Assembly (NCBI GenBank): GCA_964023205.1 | Contig: OZ026851.1 | Coordinates: 15,479,637 to 15,543,636 of the forward strand | Length of the DNA stretch: 64,000 nucleotides | Reading direction: 5' to 3' | Origin: Lutraria lutraria | Taxonomy: Eukaryota > Mollusca > Bivalvia > Venerida > Mactridae | Part shown: piece after piece, positions 22,866 through 34,101 of the stretch | Layout: the number at the start of each line of letters is the position of its first letter | Position numbering within the stretch: position 1 is the first letter of the stretch | The notes under the pieces: model-generated | What the model was told of the DNA's origin: nothing | The model's input: only the letters and a program-made list of their open reading frames with translations | Database searches by the model: none | Position numbers and translations under genes: made by a program

Positions 22866-24041
22866 TATGGAACACCATAGCTGCCAGAACATAAGCAAAA
22901 TATGTGTGCTGTGAATTTATCATAAATTCGTCCTGTATATTTTTCATTTTACGAAGATAATATGTCATTATACGCTGTGAATATTCCATCACATAATGGC
23001 AGCAATTTACTGTACAATATACATGTTCATTATATATACTACTGTGCCATCTTATGCTGCTTGTCTGTCAATATACGATGATGATTTTAGACAATAAGCC
23101 ATCGAGTTACCGAGACACTGCTTTTATGATGTAAATTCGGTTTAGACTTTTTACCTTTAACCATAATAATCTTGCAATGAAACATATATATACCGTATGT
23201 AGTTAGATACCATAATAAGTTAGCAGGGTGTAATAGCAAATAAGGATCAGGCAATAATAAGTAAATTAACATTGTACATATAGCCTTCTCAGCATCGTAT
23301 AACTGCAATGAGTCATAGTATAGTCATAAATGTATGTGCTACAATGAACAGACAATACATAACAATTATAGACCACCACAGAATAAGAAATAACACAAGG
23401 GTAATATCAAGCTAAGCAGCCTGGTGTAATATGGTAAATTGACATCATAAAATGGATAATATACATTATATTACATTTATAACAAACAAGCATCGATCAT
23501 ACAACAACAAACAAACTAGGATCATAAAATGGAAAATATACAAAAGATGTACATTATAACAAACAGGCATCATACAACAATAAACTAGCATGGACAAATA
23601 ACAACAGGCCCTGAGGTTAAAGAACTTGTTATTGCTCTCCAAACACAAGGTTATAAAATTTGTTATTGACCTCAAAGCTCAAATCTCATATCTTGTCTTT
23701 GAATGTTTCTAAGTTAATTATGATCAGTCATAGATATAATAGATACATAAATCTTAATTAAATAATTGATCTGAATATGTATTTAAATATTACTCTGTTC
23801 CTTCTTGTTGGAATTGAGATTTGAGCTTGGAGACCAATCATAACTTTTATAACCTAGTGACCTGGAAACCGCATAATAAAAATCTTGCACGATGAAATAC
23901 TGCACGAGCAGCTATAATGACAACTCGTCATCATACAATGATAACTGAACATTTCATGATAAGATTTTTACACCAATATATTATATATTCACAGCACACA
24001 AAGATTAGATGCTGACGTTCAGACAGTTATGGTGTTCCATA
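22866..24041. mobile_element. 1.18 kb element with long terminal inverted repeats (M5), containing an M4 copy
   Basis: TATGGAACACCATAGCTGCC at the left is mirrored by the complement of GGTGTTCCATA at the right. The inverted similarity continues for about 55-60 bp to GTGTGCTGTGAATWTA. No transposase is visible. A smaller inverted-repeat element (23648-23855) sits inside it. Confidence 0.75.
23648..23855 (+). mobile_element. MITE, family M4, nested inside M5
   Basis: The ends AGGTTATAAAATTTG and TTTTATAACCT are inverted, with subterminal AGCTCAAATCTCAT and TGAGATTTGAGCT. The internal TTTCTAAGTTAATTATGATC is shared with the copies at 44574 and, inverted, at 58396. Confidence 0.75.
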
Positions 24042-25228
24042 CACGTAGTCAGTCTACTTTACATAGTTATATACACTTAGCCCAGTCACTTTCATTTAGC
24101 CAGTCACTTACATTTAACCAGTCAAACTAAGTGTATACTTGACTATGAAGGTGACTAGTAAAATGACTGGCAAAGTTATAATAAGTATTTTAAGTCAAAA
24201 TGGATGTGAGAACTTTCAATCTTTTTAAGAAAATTGTATTTGGTGATGCATACATTGTAATTGTATCATGTCACATTAGGGTATTTAAAAAATACATCCT
24301 TATGTCCAAATTAATTAACTCAAAATGGAGAGACAAATTTTTGCAATATTGGTAGATTTTAATGACAGGAAATGATGTATTTTACTTGAGATTTTATTTG
24401 AATAAAACACTTTAGGGATGTAATAGCTTTATATGAGCTGATGAACTTCTTCTATTCACTTTGTGATTATTATTATTAGATGCTCATTGTACTTTTTCGT
24501 AGATTTTTCACTTTGTATTATTGAATATTATTAAAAACCAAATTGAAATAAGGATAAATTTTTGCCTATATTCAAGTGATACTTTCATGCCTAACTAGAT
24601 ACCATACTTATTTTCTTCACTTTTTTTATACGTCTCTGACTGAAGGGCGACCCTTACGCATTTTGTGTTCCGTGTAAAGTGTTTAGACTTATGGGAATTT
24701 TCGCCATGATTCTGTTGGGCGAATTTTTTTTTTTTTGCCAGCTGTTTGTATTCTACTGTATTGGTTGTTATTCATTGTTTCAATTTTGTGATCACTCTTT
24801 TTCACTTTATTACCTGCTTACATTGGTTGTAATATTTACTTGTTATTCATTGTTTCAATTTTGTGATCATTACCATAATGCATTTCAGATAAATAAAGTT
24901 GTGTTACAATTTTCTTTGTTCTTATAGATAACAAAAACAAATGAACAATAACTAGCAGTTTTTTATTTCTACCATATAAATCAGGTTTACAATAACTGCA
25001 TTGAAACGTTGTCTATAAAATTCACTGGGGTTAATGGCGAGTCCAAATGACGTTTTGCTGAACAAAATCCAACACCAAGGAAAGAAATCTTACTACAATA
25101 TAAAAATTAATCAAAACCATATTGGGACTCGATCTTCGGTCTCCCCCATATGGTTGTCCACAGAACCGTATCGGGTCAGTTACCAACCGTGTAACTATTG
25201 ATATTTACTTAAAGCAGTACAAACATTC
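24042..25228. other. intergenic, no gene recognised
   Basis: AT-rich DNA with short frames only. A CTATTTATT-like duplication (GTTATTCATTGTTTCAATTT) occurs twice near 24770 and 24843. Confidence 0.45.
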
Positions 25229-25564
25229 AGGGCTATTCCATTTAAATATACCACCCCAGGAAGGCACTTTTTTATTCCTATGTCACTGTTTATATCTGCA
25301 TGGACCCAAATACATACGCATAACAATATCGAAACAAAAAATCTGCAAAACTTTTATCAGAATAATCAATATTATTCAAAGTGTCGTTCAGAAATTTAAC
25401 CTCAGGACGATAATGTTTAACATCATATACTGACCCTCTCAAGAAGTGAAAAATGTTTTTACCCCTCCCACTTACGAAGCAAAAAACAAAATCGACCATC
25501 CCCCAATATAATTTCTTCATTTTGTCTTCCTTGGGTGGTATATATATTTAACTGGAATAGCCCT
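25229..25564. mobile_element. MITE with 40 bp inverted ends (AGGGCTATTCCA)
   Basis: AGGGCTATTCCATTTAAATA then CCACCCCAGGAAGGCA at 25229-25266 is mirrored at 25523-25564. Apart from a few bases and a short TA expansion, the arms match. No duplication of the target site is obvious. Confidence 0.75.
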
Positions 25565-25689
25565 CACCGCTACACATCTATAACAATGAATATATATGTA
25601 GCTAACACATATAAACATCATATACATACATAGCTATAATAACATATATATAAAACATATATAGCTAGGCACAGAACTGACACCGCTTT

Positions 25690-26230
25690 TGACACAGAAT
25701 GTTTAAAGTCAGGAGTTTCAAAAATTTATTGGCTATTACTTAAACATACACTATTGATTTCTTTTGAGAGGCAGTTTTACACCATGACACATGCACCATC
25801 ACATGTTGGTGAACATTTCTGCTGAGTATTTCCAAAATCCATCCATATAAGGCAGTTACTGAGCAGACACAAAAAAGACCCAATTTTTTAACTTTATGTG
25901 TGACCTTGAAGGTACGGAGCTGGGTCTTTCGCAAGACACATCCCCACATATTAGTGAACTTTTCTTCCAAGTATTTTCAAATTCCATCCATAAATGACAA
26001 ATTTACTTAGCAGACACAAAATAAAATACCAATCTGTTACCTTGGAGCTACATGTGAAGCCATTGATGTTACACAGATCCTCTAATGATGGTTAATATTT
26101 CAAAATCTTTGGACAAATGACTGTAACAGAGTGAACACACTAAAAATACCAAAATCATGACCTTTGAACTCTAACCTTGACATTGGAGCTTCAGCCCTGG
26201 GAGTTGCAGTCAAGTGGTGGTTTACATTTG
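25690..26230. repeat. dispersed mollusc-type repeat with about 150 bp internal units
   Basis: The segment repeats CACAT...AGTGAACWTTTCT, TATTTYCAAAWTCCATCCAT and AGCAGACACAAA with a drift in spacing. Related fragments lie near 38215 and 43050. Confidence 0.5.
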
Positions 26231-26315
26231 TGGTAAGTTGTTCCCTATTTTAGTGGGGTGTAATCATTACATATATACATACACAGCAACACATATATAA
26301 CATTACATAGTTATT

Positions 26316-28320
26316 ACATGGACTGTATATATGTTTGTCAGACTCTATGTATGATTATCAGACAGTATGTGTGTTTGTCAGACTCTATGTATGTTTATCA
26401 GACTGTGTATGTTTATCAGACTGTATGTATGATTATCAGACGGTATGTGTGTTTATCAGACTGTATGTATGATTATCAGACTCTTATGTATGATTATCAG
26501 ACTGTATGTGTGTTTATCAGACTCTATGTATGATTATCAGACTGTATGTATGATTATCAGACTCTTATGTATGATTATCAGACTGTATGTGTGTTTATCA
26601 GACTCTATGTGTGTTTATCAGACTGTATGTATGATTAACAGACTCTTATGTATGATTATCAGACTGTATGTGTGTTTATCAGACTCTATGTGTGATTGTC
26701 AGACAGTATGTATGATTATCAGACTCTATGTATGATTGTCAGACAGTATGTATGATTATTAGACTCTATGTATGATTATCAGACAGTATGTATGATTGTC
26801 AGACAGTATGTATGATTATCATACTCTATGTGTGTTTATCAGACTATATGTGTGTTTATCAGACAGTATGTATGATTGTCAGACAGTATGTATGATTATT
26901 AGACTCTATGTATGATTGTCAGACAGTATGTATGATTATTAGACTCTATGTATGATTGTCAGACAGTATGTATGATTGTCAGACAGTATGTATGATTATC
27001 ATACTCTATGTGTGTTTATCAGACTATATGTGTGTTTATCAGACAGTATGTATGATTGTCAGACAGTATGTATGATTATCAGACTCTATGTATGATTATC
27101 AGACTGTATGTGTGTTTATCAGACTCTATGTTTATCAGACTGTATGTGTATTTATCAGACTGTATGTGTATTTATCAGACTGTATGTGTTTATCAGACTG
27201 TATGTGTGTTTATCAGACTGTATGTGTATTTATCAGACTGTATGTGTATTTATCAGACTGTATGTGAGTTTATCAGACTGTATGTGTGTTTATCAGACTG
27301 TATGTGTATTTATCAGACTGTATGTGAGTTTATCAGACTGTATGTGTGTTTATCAGACTGTATGTGTATTTATCAGACTGTATGTGTGTTTATCAGACTG
27401 TATGTGTGTTTATCAGACTATATGTGTGTTTATCAGACAGTATGTATGATTGTCAGACAGTATGTATGATTATCAGACTCTATGTATGATTATCAGACTG
27501 TATGTGTGTTTATCAGACTCTATGTTTATCAGACTGTATGTGTATTTATCAGACGGTATGTGTATTTATCAGACTGTATGTGTGTTTATCAGACTGTATG
27601 TGTGTTTATCAGACTGTATGTGTATTTATCAGACTGTATGTGTATTTATCAGACTGTATGTGAGTTTATCAGACTGTATGTGTGTTTATCAGACTGTATG
27701 TGTATTTATCAGACTGTATGTGTGTTTATCAGACTGTATGTGTGTTTATCAGACTGTATGTGTATTTATCAGACTGTATGTGTATTTATCAGACTGTATG
27801 TGAGTTTATCAGACTGTATGTGTGTTTATCAGACTGTATGTGTATTTATCAGACTGTATGTGTGTTTATCAGACTGTATGTGTGTTTATCAGACTGTATG
27901 TGTATTTATCAGACTGTATGTGTGTTTATCAGACTGTATGTGTGTTTATCAGACTGTATGTGTGTTTATCAGACTGTATGTGTATTTATCAGACTGTATG
28001 TGTGTTTATCAGACTGTATGTGTGTTTATCAGACTGTATGTGTATTTATCAGACTGTATGTGTATTTATCAGACTGTATGTGTGTTTATCAGACTGTATG
28101 TGTGTTTATCAGACTGTATGTGTATTTATCAGACTGTATGTGTATTTATCAGACTGTATGTGTATTTATCAGACTGTATGTGAGTTTATCAGACTGTATG
28201 TGTGTTTATCAGACTGTATGTGTATTTATCAGACTGTATGTGTGTTTATCAGACTGTATGTATTATTATCAGACTGTATGTGTGTTTGTCAGACTGCATG
28301 AGGGTTTGTCAGACAATGTG
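26316..28320. repeat. 2 kb minisatellite, 20 bp unit
   Basis: About one hundred units of TATGTGTGTTTATCAGACTG and close variants (ATT for GTT, ACAG for ACTG, GATTATC for TTTATC). Higher-order blocks repeat around 27050 and 27430. Because the unit is 20 bp and lacks stop codons, all three forward frames stay open for long stretches. The resulting frames are by-products and not genes. Confidence 0.97.
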
Positions 28321-28604
28321 TGTGGATTTCAGCCGATATGTTTAAAACTAAACTTATACATACCATAGTTTATTCCTTACAGCCAATGATCTCTGTTACT
28401 ATCAAGGTGTTACAGTATCAACATTGTACGGTTGATAGTTTGAACTTTAACATGCATTATGTGAATTTGTCAACATTTTCGTAGATCTCAAATCCTTCTG
28501 CAAAGGAATAATTTTTATATTTTAAAAATAATTTCTAAGAGTTATTTCCTAGACTTCTTTCATACTAGGTTGACATCAGTTGGTTTCTGGCTTTAAAATT
28601 TGAT
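28321..28604. other. intergenic, no gene recognised
   Basis: AT-rich sequence between the minisatellite and a dispersed repeat. Confidence 0.4.
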
Positions 28605-28870
28605 AATCATTAAGAAGTGTCCGTGAAACACGGATGCCGTCTAAAGGCCAACTGGATAGTACGACTTTCGACCATTGACCTAAAAATCAATAGGAGTCAT
28701 CTACATGTGATGACCAACCTCCCAACCAAATCTAAGGAGTTTATGCCAAATAGTTGTCCAGTTATTGCATGGACAAGGTTTGGTTATTTACGGATACACC
28801 GATATGTGCAAAGCAATATACTCCCATTTCTTCAAAAAGAGGGCATAATCTACCAGTTTCCGGACTGAAC
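28605..28870. repeat. dispersed mollusc-type repeat
   Basis: It starts GTGTCCGTGAAACACGGATG and contains CATTGACCTAAAAATCAATA and GGAGTCATCTACATG. It ends in TTCTTCAAAAAGAGGGCATA. This is the style of a repeat I associate with bivalve genomes. The reading frames in it are short and unsupported. Confidence 0.5.
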
Positions 28871-29043
28871 AACAACATGAGGCTGAGTATTTTCAACTTA
28901 ATGCAACAGTCTTTAAAAGTCAATTCCAAATCAAAAACAATCATTGACTTCTGACTTAACGGATATGTTCCAGACCTACACAATGATATATTTTTTAAAT
29001 ATCTTTGATGGTTTTTGATACTCTCAGAAAGTGATGTCCGTCC

Positions 29044-29054
29044 ATAATTAATTA
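29044..29054. repeat. candidate target-site duplication, left copy
   Basis: ATAATTAATTA abuts the 3' tail of the retrotransposon and equals 35052-35062. The AT-rich content makes chance agreement possible, and one or two boundary bases are ambiguous. Confidence 0.6.
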
Positions 29055-29215
29055 GTTAGTTAGTTAATATTTTGTTTATAGACGCCTTAACATCCTTGGT
29101 CATATAGCGTCTTTTTAATTTTTCTGGAAAGTATATTTAAATATAAATTATTTTATTTCTAAAGAAATTACAAATGTATATCTAAAAACATAAATGTGTA
29201 TAGTAAAATGATTTT

Positions 29216-32200
29216 CTATAATTTGTTAAAAATTTTAATTTCTTTTAAAAACAATAAGATATCTTGATGAGATACATGTAAAAACAGATCATGTATATTG
29301 TCAACCTTATAGTATTTTGAGCGTGTAATGTTAAATTCTGGACATTCTATAAGAATGTGTTTTAAAGAAAAATCTGTGTGGCATGAAATACATTGTGGTT
29401 TTTCTTCGTTTTTCAGAATATATGAATGAGTAAGATGAGAGTGACCAATACGACATCTAGTAAGTATTACTTGGTTTTTTCTATTGATTGGGTAGCTGAA
29501 GTTGTCTTTAAATTTAGGTTTCAGTTGAAATAATTTGTTATTTGTGAATTTTTCCCAGAATGTTTGACATTCTAGGTTAATGAATTTTTTAATTTTGTAT
29601 TTAAAGTCTGTATAAGGAAGTTTGATATTTGTTACATTCAGTTTTAAAGCATTTTTTGCTTCTTGATCAGCTATTTCATTTCCTAGAATATTTATATGAC
29701 TAGGTATCCAGCAGAAAAGAATACTTTTTGTTGTGTTTAGATTTGAATATTTGTTAAATATTTGTTGTATTAAAGGATTTTGGTGATTTATATTTTTCAG
29801 GGATTTTAGTACTGAAAGAGAATCTGAAAATATAATATATTTATTGTTGTTTGTTTCTTGTATAGACTGAAGGGCGATAAAGATTGCTGTGGCTTCTGCT
29901 GAGAAGATTGAACTATGGTCGGGTAATCTTAAGTTGGTGTATTCGTATGTTTGGATAGCAGCACAGGCAACTTTTTCATCTTGTTTTGATCCATCTGTAT
30001 AGACTGATATATGATCTTTATATTTAGTTTTGATTTCCAAGTATTTGGATTTGAAAAATATCGGGTTTGTAAGTTGTTTTTTGTCTTTAGATAAATCTAG
30101 TAATACTTCAGGTGCTTTAATGGTCCATGGTGCTTTTTTTGGAGATGAGAAAGGTTTGATATTATTTATATTGATATTTGCTTCTTGGAGGAAGGGTTTT
30201 ATTCTTAATCCTAGTGGTCTGATGGCATTTGGCTTATTATCATAAAATATATTACATATTGGATTAAATATATCATTGTAAGCAGGGTTGTTGGTATCAG
30301 ATGCGAGTTTTGTTACATATTGTAAAGATAGTTTTAGTCTTCTAGTGTACAGAGATGGTTCATTAGCTTCAGAATATAAACTTTCAATAGGGGATGTTCT
30401 GAAAGCTCCTAAAGCTAATCTTAGTCCTTGGTGATGAATGGAATCTAGTGTTTTTAAGTAACTTTTACGTGTTGATCCATATATGATAGAGCCATAGTCT
30501 AATTTTGATCTTATCAATGATCTATATAGTGTTAAGAGGGTGTCTTTATCACCACCCCAGTTTGTGTTAGATAAAACTTTTAATAAGTTTAGAGATTTTT
30601 GACATTTTATTCTTAGGGCTTTTATGTGTGGTATGAAGGTGAGTTTTTTGTCAAAAATTACTCCTAAAAATTTGGTTTCCTCTATTATTGGAATTTGACT
30701 GTCATATATTTTTAAATATGGGTCAGGATGAAGTTTGTGATTTTGGCAAAAATGAATGCCGTTTGTTTTTGTTTTTGAGAATTTAAAACCATTTTCTGAA
30801 GACCATTTTTCAATTCTGTTTAGATTTTCTTGTAATTTGTTTTCTATGGTAGACATGTCTTTAGACCTATAGCAGATTAGAAAATCATCTACATATAAAG
30901 AACAGTTTATATCATTTTCCAGACATTTTGTAATGTTGTTTATTTTTATGTTAAATAATGTTGGAGATAGAATGCTACCTTGTGGTACTCCTTGTTCTTG
31001 TTCATAAGTTTCAGATAATGTGGTATCCATTTTTACTTTAAAAGATCTATTTGATAAAAAATTTGAAATAAATTTGGGAAGATTGCCTTTGAGACCAATA
31101 GTATGTAAGTCTTTTATAATTCCATGTTTCCAGGTAGTATCATATGCTTTTTCAAGATCAAAGAAAATTGCTACTACATGTTGTTTTTTAATAAAAGCAT
31201 TTCTAATGAAAGTTTCTAACCTTACTAATTGGTCAGTAGTACTTCTATTTTTTTGGAAACCTGTTTGGTATTTTGAAATTAAGTGATTTTTTTCTAGAAA
31301 CCAGACTAGTCTTTTATTTATAATTCTTTCAAAGGTTTTACAAATACAGCTAGTTAATGCTATTGGTCGATAATTTGTAGGATTTGTGGGGTCTTTGGTT
31401 GGTTTAGGTATTGGAATAATCATTGCTTCACTCCAGCTTTTTGGGAAAATATTTTTTTCCCATATTATATTAAAAATTTTCAATAAAGTTTCTAGAGATT
31501 GTATTGGTAAGTGTTTAAGGAGTTGATAATGTACTTGATCTGGTCCAGCAGCTGAATCATTTGCATCTTTTATAGAAGTTTCAAGTTCATTTATTGTTAG
31601 TGGGAAGTTGTATGTTTCATCGTTATTTGAGTCAAAGTTTATATTTTCTTTTTCTTTTTTATTTCTTATGTTATTGAAATTATCAGTATAATTAGATGAA
31701 GATGAGTTTTTCTTAAAAGTTTCTCCTAAGATGTTAGCTATTTGTTCTTTAGTTTCAAATGATTTATCATTTACTTTTATATGAGAGTATTTTGTTTGTT
31801 TAGATTTTCCACTGATTTTTCTTATCATTTCCCATACTTTTTTCATAGGGGTTCTATTGTTTATTTTTGATACGTAATTTTGCCATGATGTTTGTTTTGC
31901 TTTTTTAATTGTTCTTCTGGCTTTGGCTCTCATTATCTTGCATGTATTTAGATTATCTACAGTTGGGTATTTATTAAAAAATTTTAAACTGTTTTTTCTC
32001 TTTTTTACAGCTTCTTTACATTCATCATTGTACCAGGGATTTCGCTTTTTTGCCTGAGGGCTTGTTTTGGGGATACATTCATGAGATATGTTTATTAAAA
32101 TTTCTGTGAAAGATAAAATTGGGTCTTCATTATCTTTAAATCTGTTATATGTTAATTGTTTATTACAAAGAATATTAAATTTTTCCCAATTTGCTTTCTT

Positions 32201-32944
32201 GAAATTCCATTTTAGAGAATTTTGGTTATTTCTTTTTTCGATTTCTTTGATTATAATGGGAAAGTGGTCACTACCATGAGAATCTTCATTTACTGATAGT
32301 TCATAATCTAAATATAGAGATGGATGAACTATAGATAAGTCAATGGTTGTATAAGTACCATATGCTGGATGTAAATAAGTTGGAGAATCATTATTTAAAA
32401 GACATAAATCATTTTCAGATAAAAACCTTTCAATTATTTTACCTTTATCATTTGAGTGTGAGTTTCCCCACAATTCATTATGGCCATTAAAATCTCCTAC
32501 AATTATGTAGGGTTGTGGGAGTTGGGATAGAACATTTTCTAGTTCATTTTGAGTTAATTTATAATGAGGAGGTATATAAATTGAACATATAGTAATTGAT
32601 TTATTTAAAGAAACTTTTACAGCAATTGCTTGTAGATTTGTATTTAGGTGAATGGAATTTTGAGGGATCTTAGAATTTATCATTATAGAAGTTCCACCTG
32701 AAGCTTTTAGTGGATTGTTATGTATGTGATGATAAGAAGTAAAATTTTTTAAATCTAATTTATCAGATGGTTTTAGTAGAGTTTCTTGTAAACATATAAT
32801 ATTAGGGTTATACTCTTCTAAAATAAGATTTAATTCATTTAGATTTGGTTTAAGGCCTCTACAGTTCCACTGCAGTAAAAAGCTATTTGTCATGAAAGGT
32901 AGAAAAGTAAAAATATAAATAAAAATCTGATAAAAATTTAACAT
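29216..32944 (-). CDS. retrotransposon ORF2: APE endonuclease, reverse transcriptase, RNase H
   Basis: The protein is up to 1,242 residues. The N-terminal AP-like endonuclease nicks target DNA, with WNCRG (Asn27), QE (Glu54), GDFNGH (150-155) and SDH (225-227). The reverse transcriptase spans about 500-780: NYRPIAL, FDLEKAYD with Asp596, GVPQGSILSP, and the catalytic YVDD at 684-687. RNase H is at about 978-1100, with Asp984, Glu1017, Asp1041 and Asp1093 all present. A Cys-Cys-His-Cys motif lies at 1185-1201. The first ATG is 8 bp after the ORF1 stop. Met18 (32893), in MTNSFLLQWNCRG, may be the true start because family members usually begin close to the endonuclease. Re-initiation after ORF1 is the likely mode of translation. 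No frame breaks are seen. Confidence 0.95.
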   Translation of the reverse strand: MLNFYQIFIYIFTFLPFMTNSFLLQWNCRGLKPNLNELNLILEEYNPNIICLQETLLKPSDKLDLKNFTSYHHIHNNPLKASGGTSIMINSKIPQNSIHLNTNLQAIAVKVSLNKSITICSIYIPPHYKLTQNELENVLSQLPQPYIIVGDFNGHNELWGNSHSNDKGKIIERFLSENDLCLLNNDSPTYLHPAYGTYTTIDLSIVHPSLYLDYELSVNEDSHGSDHFPIIIKEIEKRNNQNSLKWNFKKANWEKFNILCNKQLTYNRFKDNEDPILSFTEILINISHECIPKTSPQAKKRNPWYNDECKEAVKKRKNSLKFFNKYPTVDNLNTCKIMRAKARRTIKKAKQTSWQNYVSKINNRTPMKKVWEMIRKISGKSKQTKYSHIKVNDKSFETKEQIANILGETFKKNSSSSNYTDNFNNIRNKKEKENINFDSNNDETYNFPLTINELETSIKDANDSAAGPDQVHYQLLKHLPIQSLETLLKIFNIIWEKNIFPKSWSEAMIIPIPKPTKDPTNPTNYRPIALTSCICKTFERIINKRLVWFLEKNHLISKYQTGFQKNRSTTDQLVRLETFIRNAFIKKQHVVAIFFDLEKAYDTTWKHGIIKDLHTIGLKGNLPKFISNFLSNRSFKVKMDTTLSETYEQEQGVPQGSILSPTLFNIKINNITKCLENDINCSLYVDDFLICYRSKDMSTIENKLQENLNRIEKWSSENGFKFSKTKTNGIHFCQNHKLHPDPYLKIYDSQIPIIEETKFLGVIFDKKLTFIPHIKALRIKCQKSLNLLKVLSNTNWGGDKDTLLTLYRSLIRSKLDYGSIIYGSTRKSYLKTLDSIHHQGLRLALGAFRTSPIESLYSEANEPSLYTRRLKLSLQYVTKLASDTNNPAYNDIFNPICNIFYDNKPNAIRPLGLRIKPFLQEANININNIKPFSSPKKAPWTIKAPEVLLDLSKDKKQLTNPIFFKSKYLEIKTKYKDHISVYTDGSKQDEKVACAAIQTYEYTNLRLPDHSSIFSAEATAIFIALQSIQETNNNKYIIFSDSLSVLKSLKNINHQNPLIQQIFNKYSNLNTTKSILFCWIPSHINILGNEIADQEAKNALKLNVTNIKLPYTDFKYKIKKFINLECQTFWEKFTNNKLFQLKPKFKDNFSYPINRKNQVILTRCRIGHSHLTHSYILKNEEKPQCISCHTDFSLKHILIECPEFNITRSKYYKVDNIHDLFLHVSHQDILLFLKEIKIFNKL

Positions 32945-32952
32945 TAAATTAT

Positions 32953-34101
32953 CTACGTTGGAGGTTCAATCTCAAGTTCCATGTCCTCGAGATTTTCATA
33001 TCTGTTTGCTAGTTTAATTGGGTCGGTCGAGCCTTTTTTGGGTCGATTTGAATGATTTGAATGATCTTGTTTTTTGGTCGGAGATCTTTGGCTACTAGCT
33101 GATCTATTTCTTGATTTTCTTGGAGAGTTTGTTTGTTTTTCATTTGTTTTCTTTGTTTGTGATGTTGATTTTGTTTGTGTTGTTGTTTTTTGTTTGGTGG
33201 TAGTTTGCTGTTTTGTGGTGTTGGAAGTTTTATCTTTGAAGTCAGCAGGGTCATATTGTGTTGAAATTGATTTTGTTACAGTAGCAGGTTTAGCAGAAAC
33301 AATTTTTGAATATTTTGGTTCAGAGTAAAGTTCGAAAGCTGATCTAGCTTCTGGGTAAGAGATCTTTCGAATGGTTTTGATTTTTAATATTTCTTTTTCT
33401 TTGAACCATATATCACAGTCCTTTGAGTTGGCAAAGTGATGTTTTCCACAGTTAACACAATTTGGAGGATTTGTACAGCTGTCAGATGAGTGATTTTTTT
33501 CACCACATTTTTCACATGTATACTCTTCTGTTTTACAATTTGATATATGATGGCCAAATTTTTGGCACTTGAAACATCTTAAAGGGTTTGGAAAATAGGT
33601 ATCAACAGGGATTGATCTATAAAATATTTTTATATCTTTAGGTAAGTTTGGGGTGTTGAACGTGACTAAGTGTGTCTGTGTGTTTTTCAGTGATCCATTA
33701 ATTCTAGTTTTAAATTTTCTTATATGTAATGCCCCCTGAGGCTTTAAGTACTCTAGAATTTCATCTTCATTTTCATCTTTTAAGATTGGATCTCTGATGA
33801 TTCCTTTTGATGTGTTCAGTCTTTGATGTAATTGTACATTAATTCTTATGTTGAAAAATGTTTTTATGTTTAGTAGTGTTTCAGCTTGTTTTTTTGTGTA
33901 AGTTTGTACTAAAAGTGTTTGGTTTTGTAGTTTTTTGGCCATCTTTGGATGACCAATAAAACTCTCCAATTGTTTTTCTATGACAAAAGGAGATAGAGAT
34001 GTTATAGGTTTTGTGTCAATACTTTGTATCACTACAAAAGTAGGAATATTTTCTTCAGTAGAAACTGGGGAAGGTCTTGGTCTTTTAATTTGAGAAGCCA
34101 T
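32953..34101 (-). CDS. retrotransposon ORF1: Gag-like zinc-knuckle protein
   Basis: A 382-residue basic protein. The central region (about 20-170) resembles the RRM-like part of I/Jockey ORF1 proteins. Three zinc knuckles follow: CX2CX4HX4C at 176-189 and 196-209, then CX2CX3HX6C at 215-229. The C-terminal third is low-complexity, rich in Lys, Thr, Gln and Ser, and ends acidic. The expected role is binding the element RNA and packaging it with ORF2 protein. The ATG at 34101 is the first in the frame, and the stop is 8 bp before the ORF2 ATG. Confidence 0.93.
   Translation of the reverse strand: MASQIKRPRPSPVSTEENIPTFVVIQSIDTKPITSLSPFVIEKQLESFIGHPKMAKKLQNQTLLVQTYTKKQAETLLNIKTFFNIRINVQLHQRLNTSKGIIRDPILKDENEDEILEYLKPQGALHIRKFKTRINGSLKNTQTHLVTFNTPNLPKDIKIFYRSIPVDTYFPNPLRCFKCQKFGHHISNCKTEEYTCEKCGEKNHSSDSCTNPPNCVNCGKHHFANSKDCDIWFKEKEILKIKTIRKISYPEARSAFELYSEPKYSKIVSAKPATVTKSISTQYDPADFKDKTSNTTKQQTTTKQKTTTQTKSTSQTKKTNEKQTNSPRKSRNRSASSQRSPTKKQDHSNHSNRPKKGSTDPIKLANRYENLEDMELEIEPPT

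Noticed and set aside
27482..28368. Overlapping frames of over 225 codons encoding YQTVCVFIRLYV repeats
   Set aside because: They are by-products of a stop-free 20 bp tandem unit and are open in all three frames at once.
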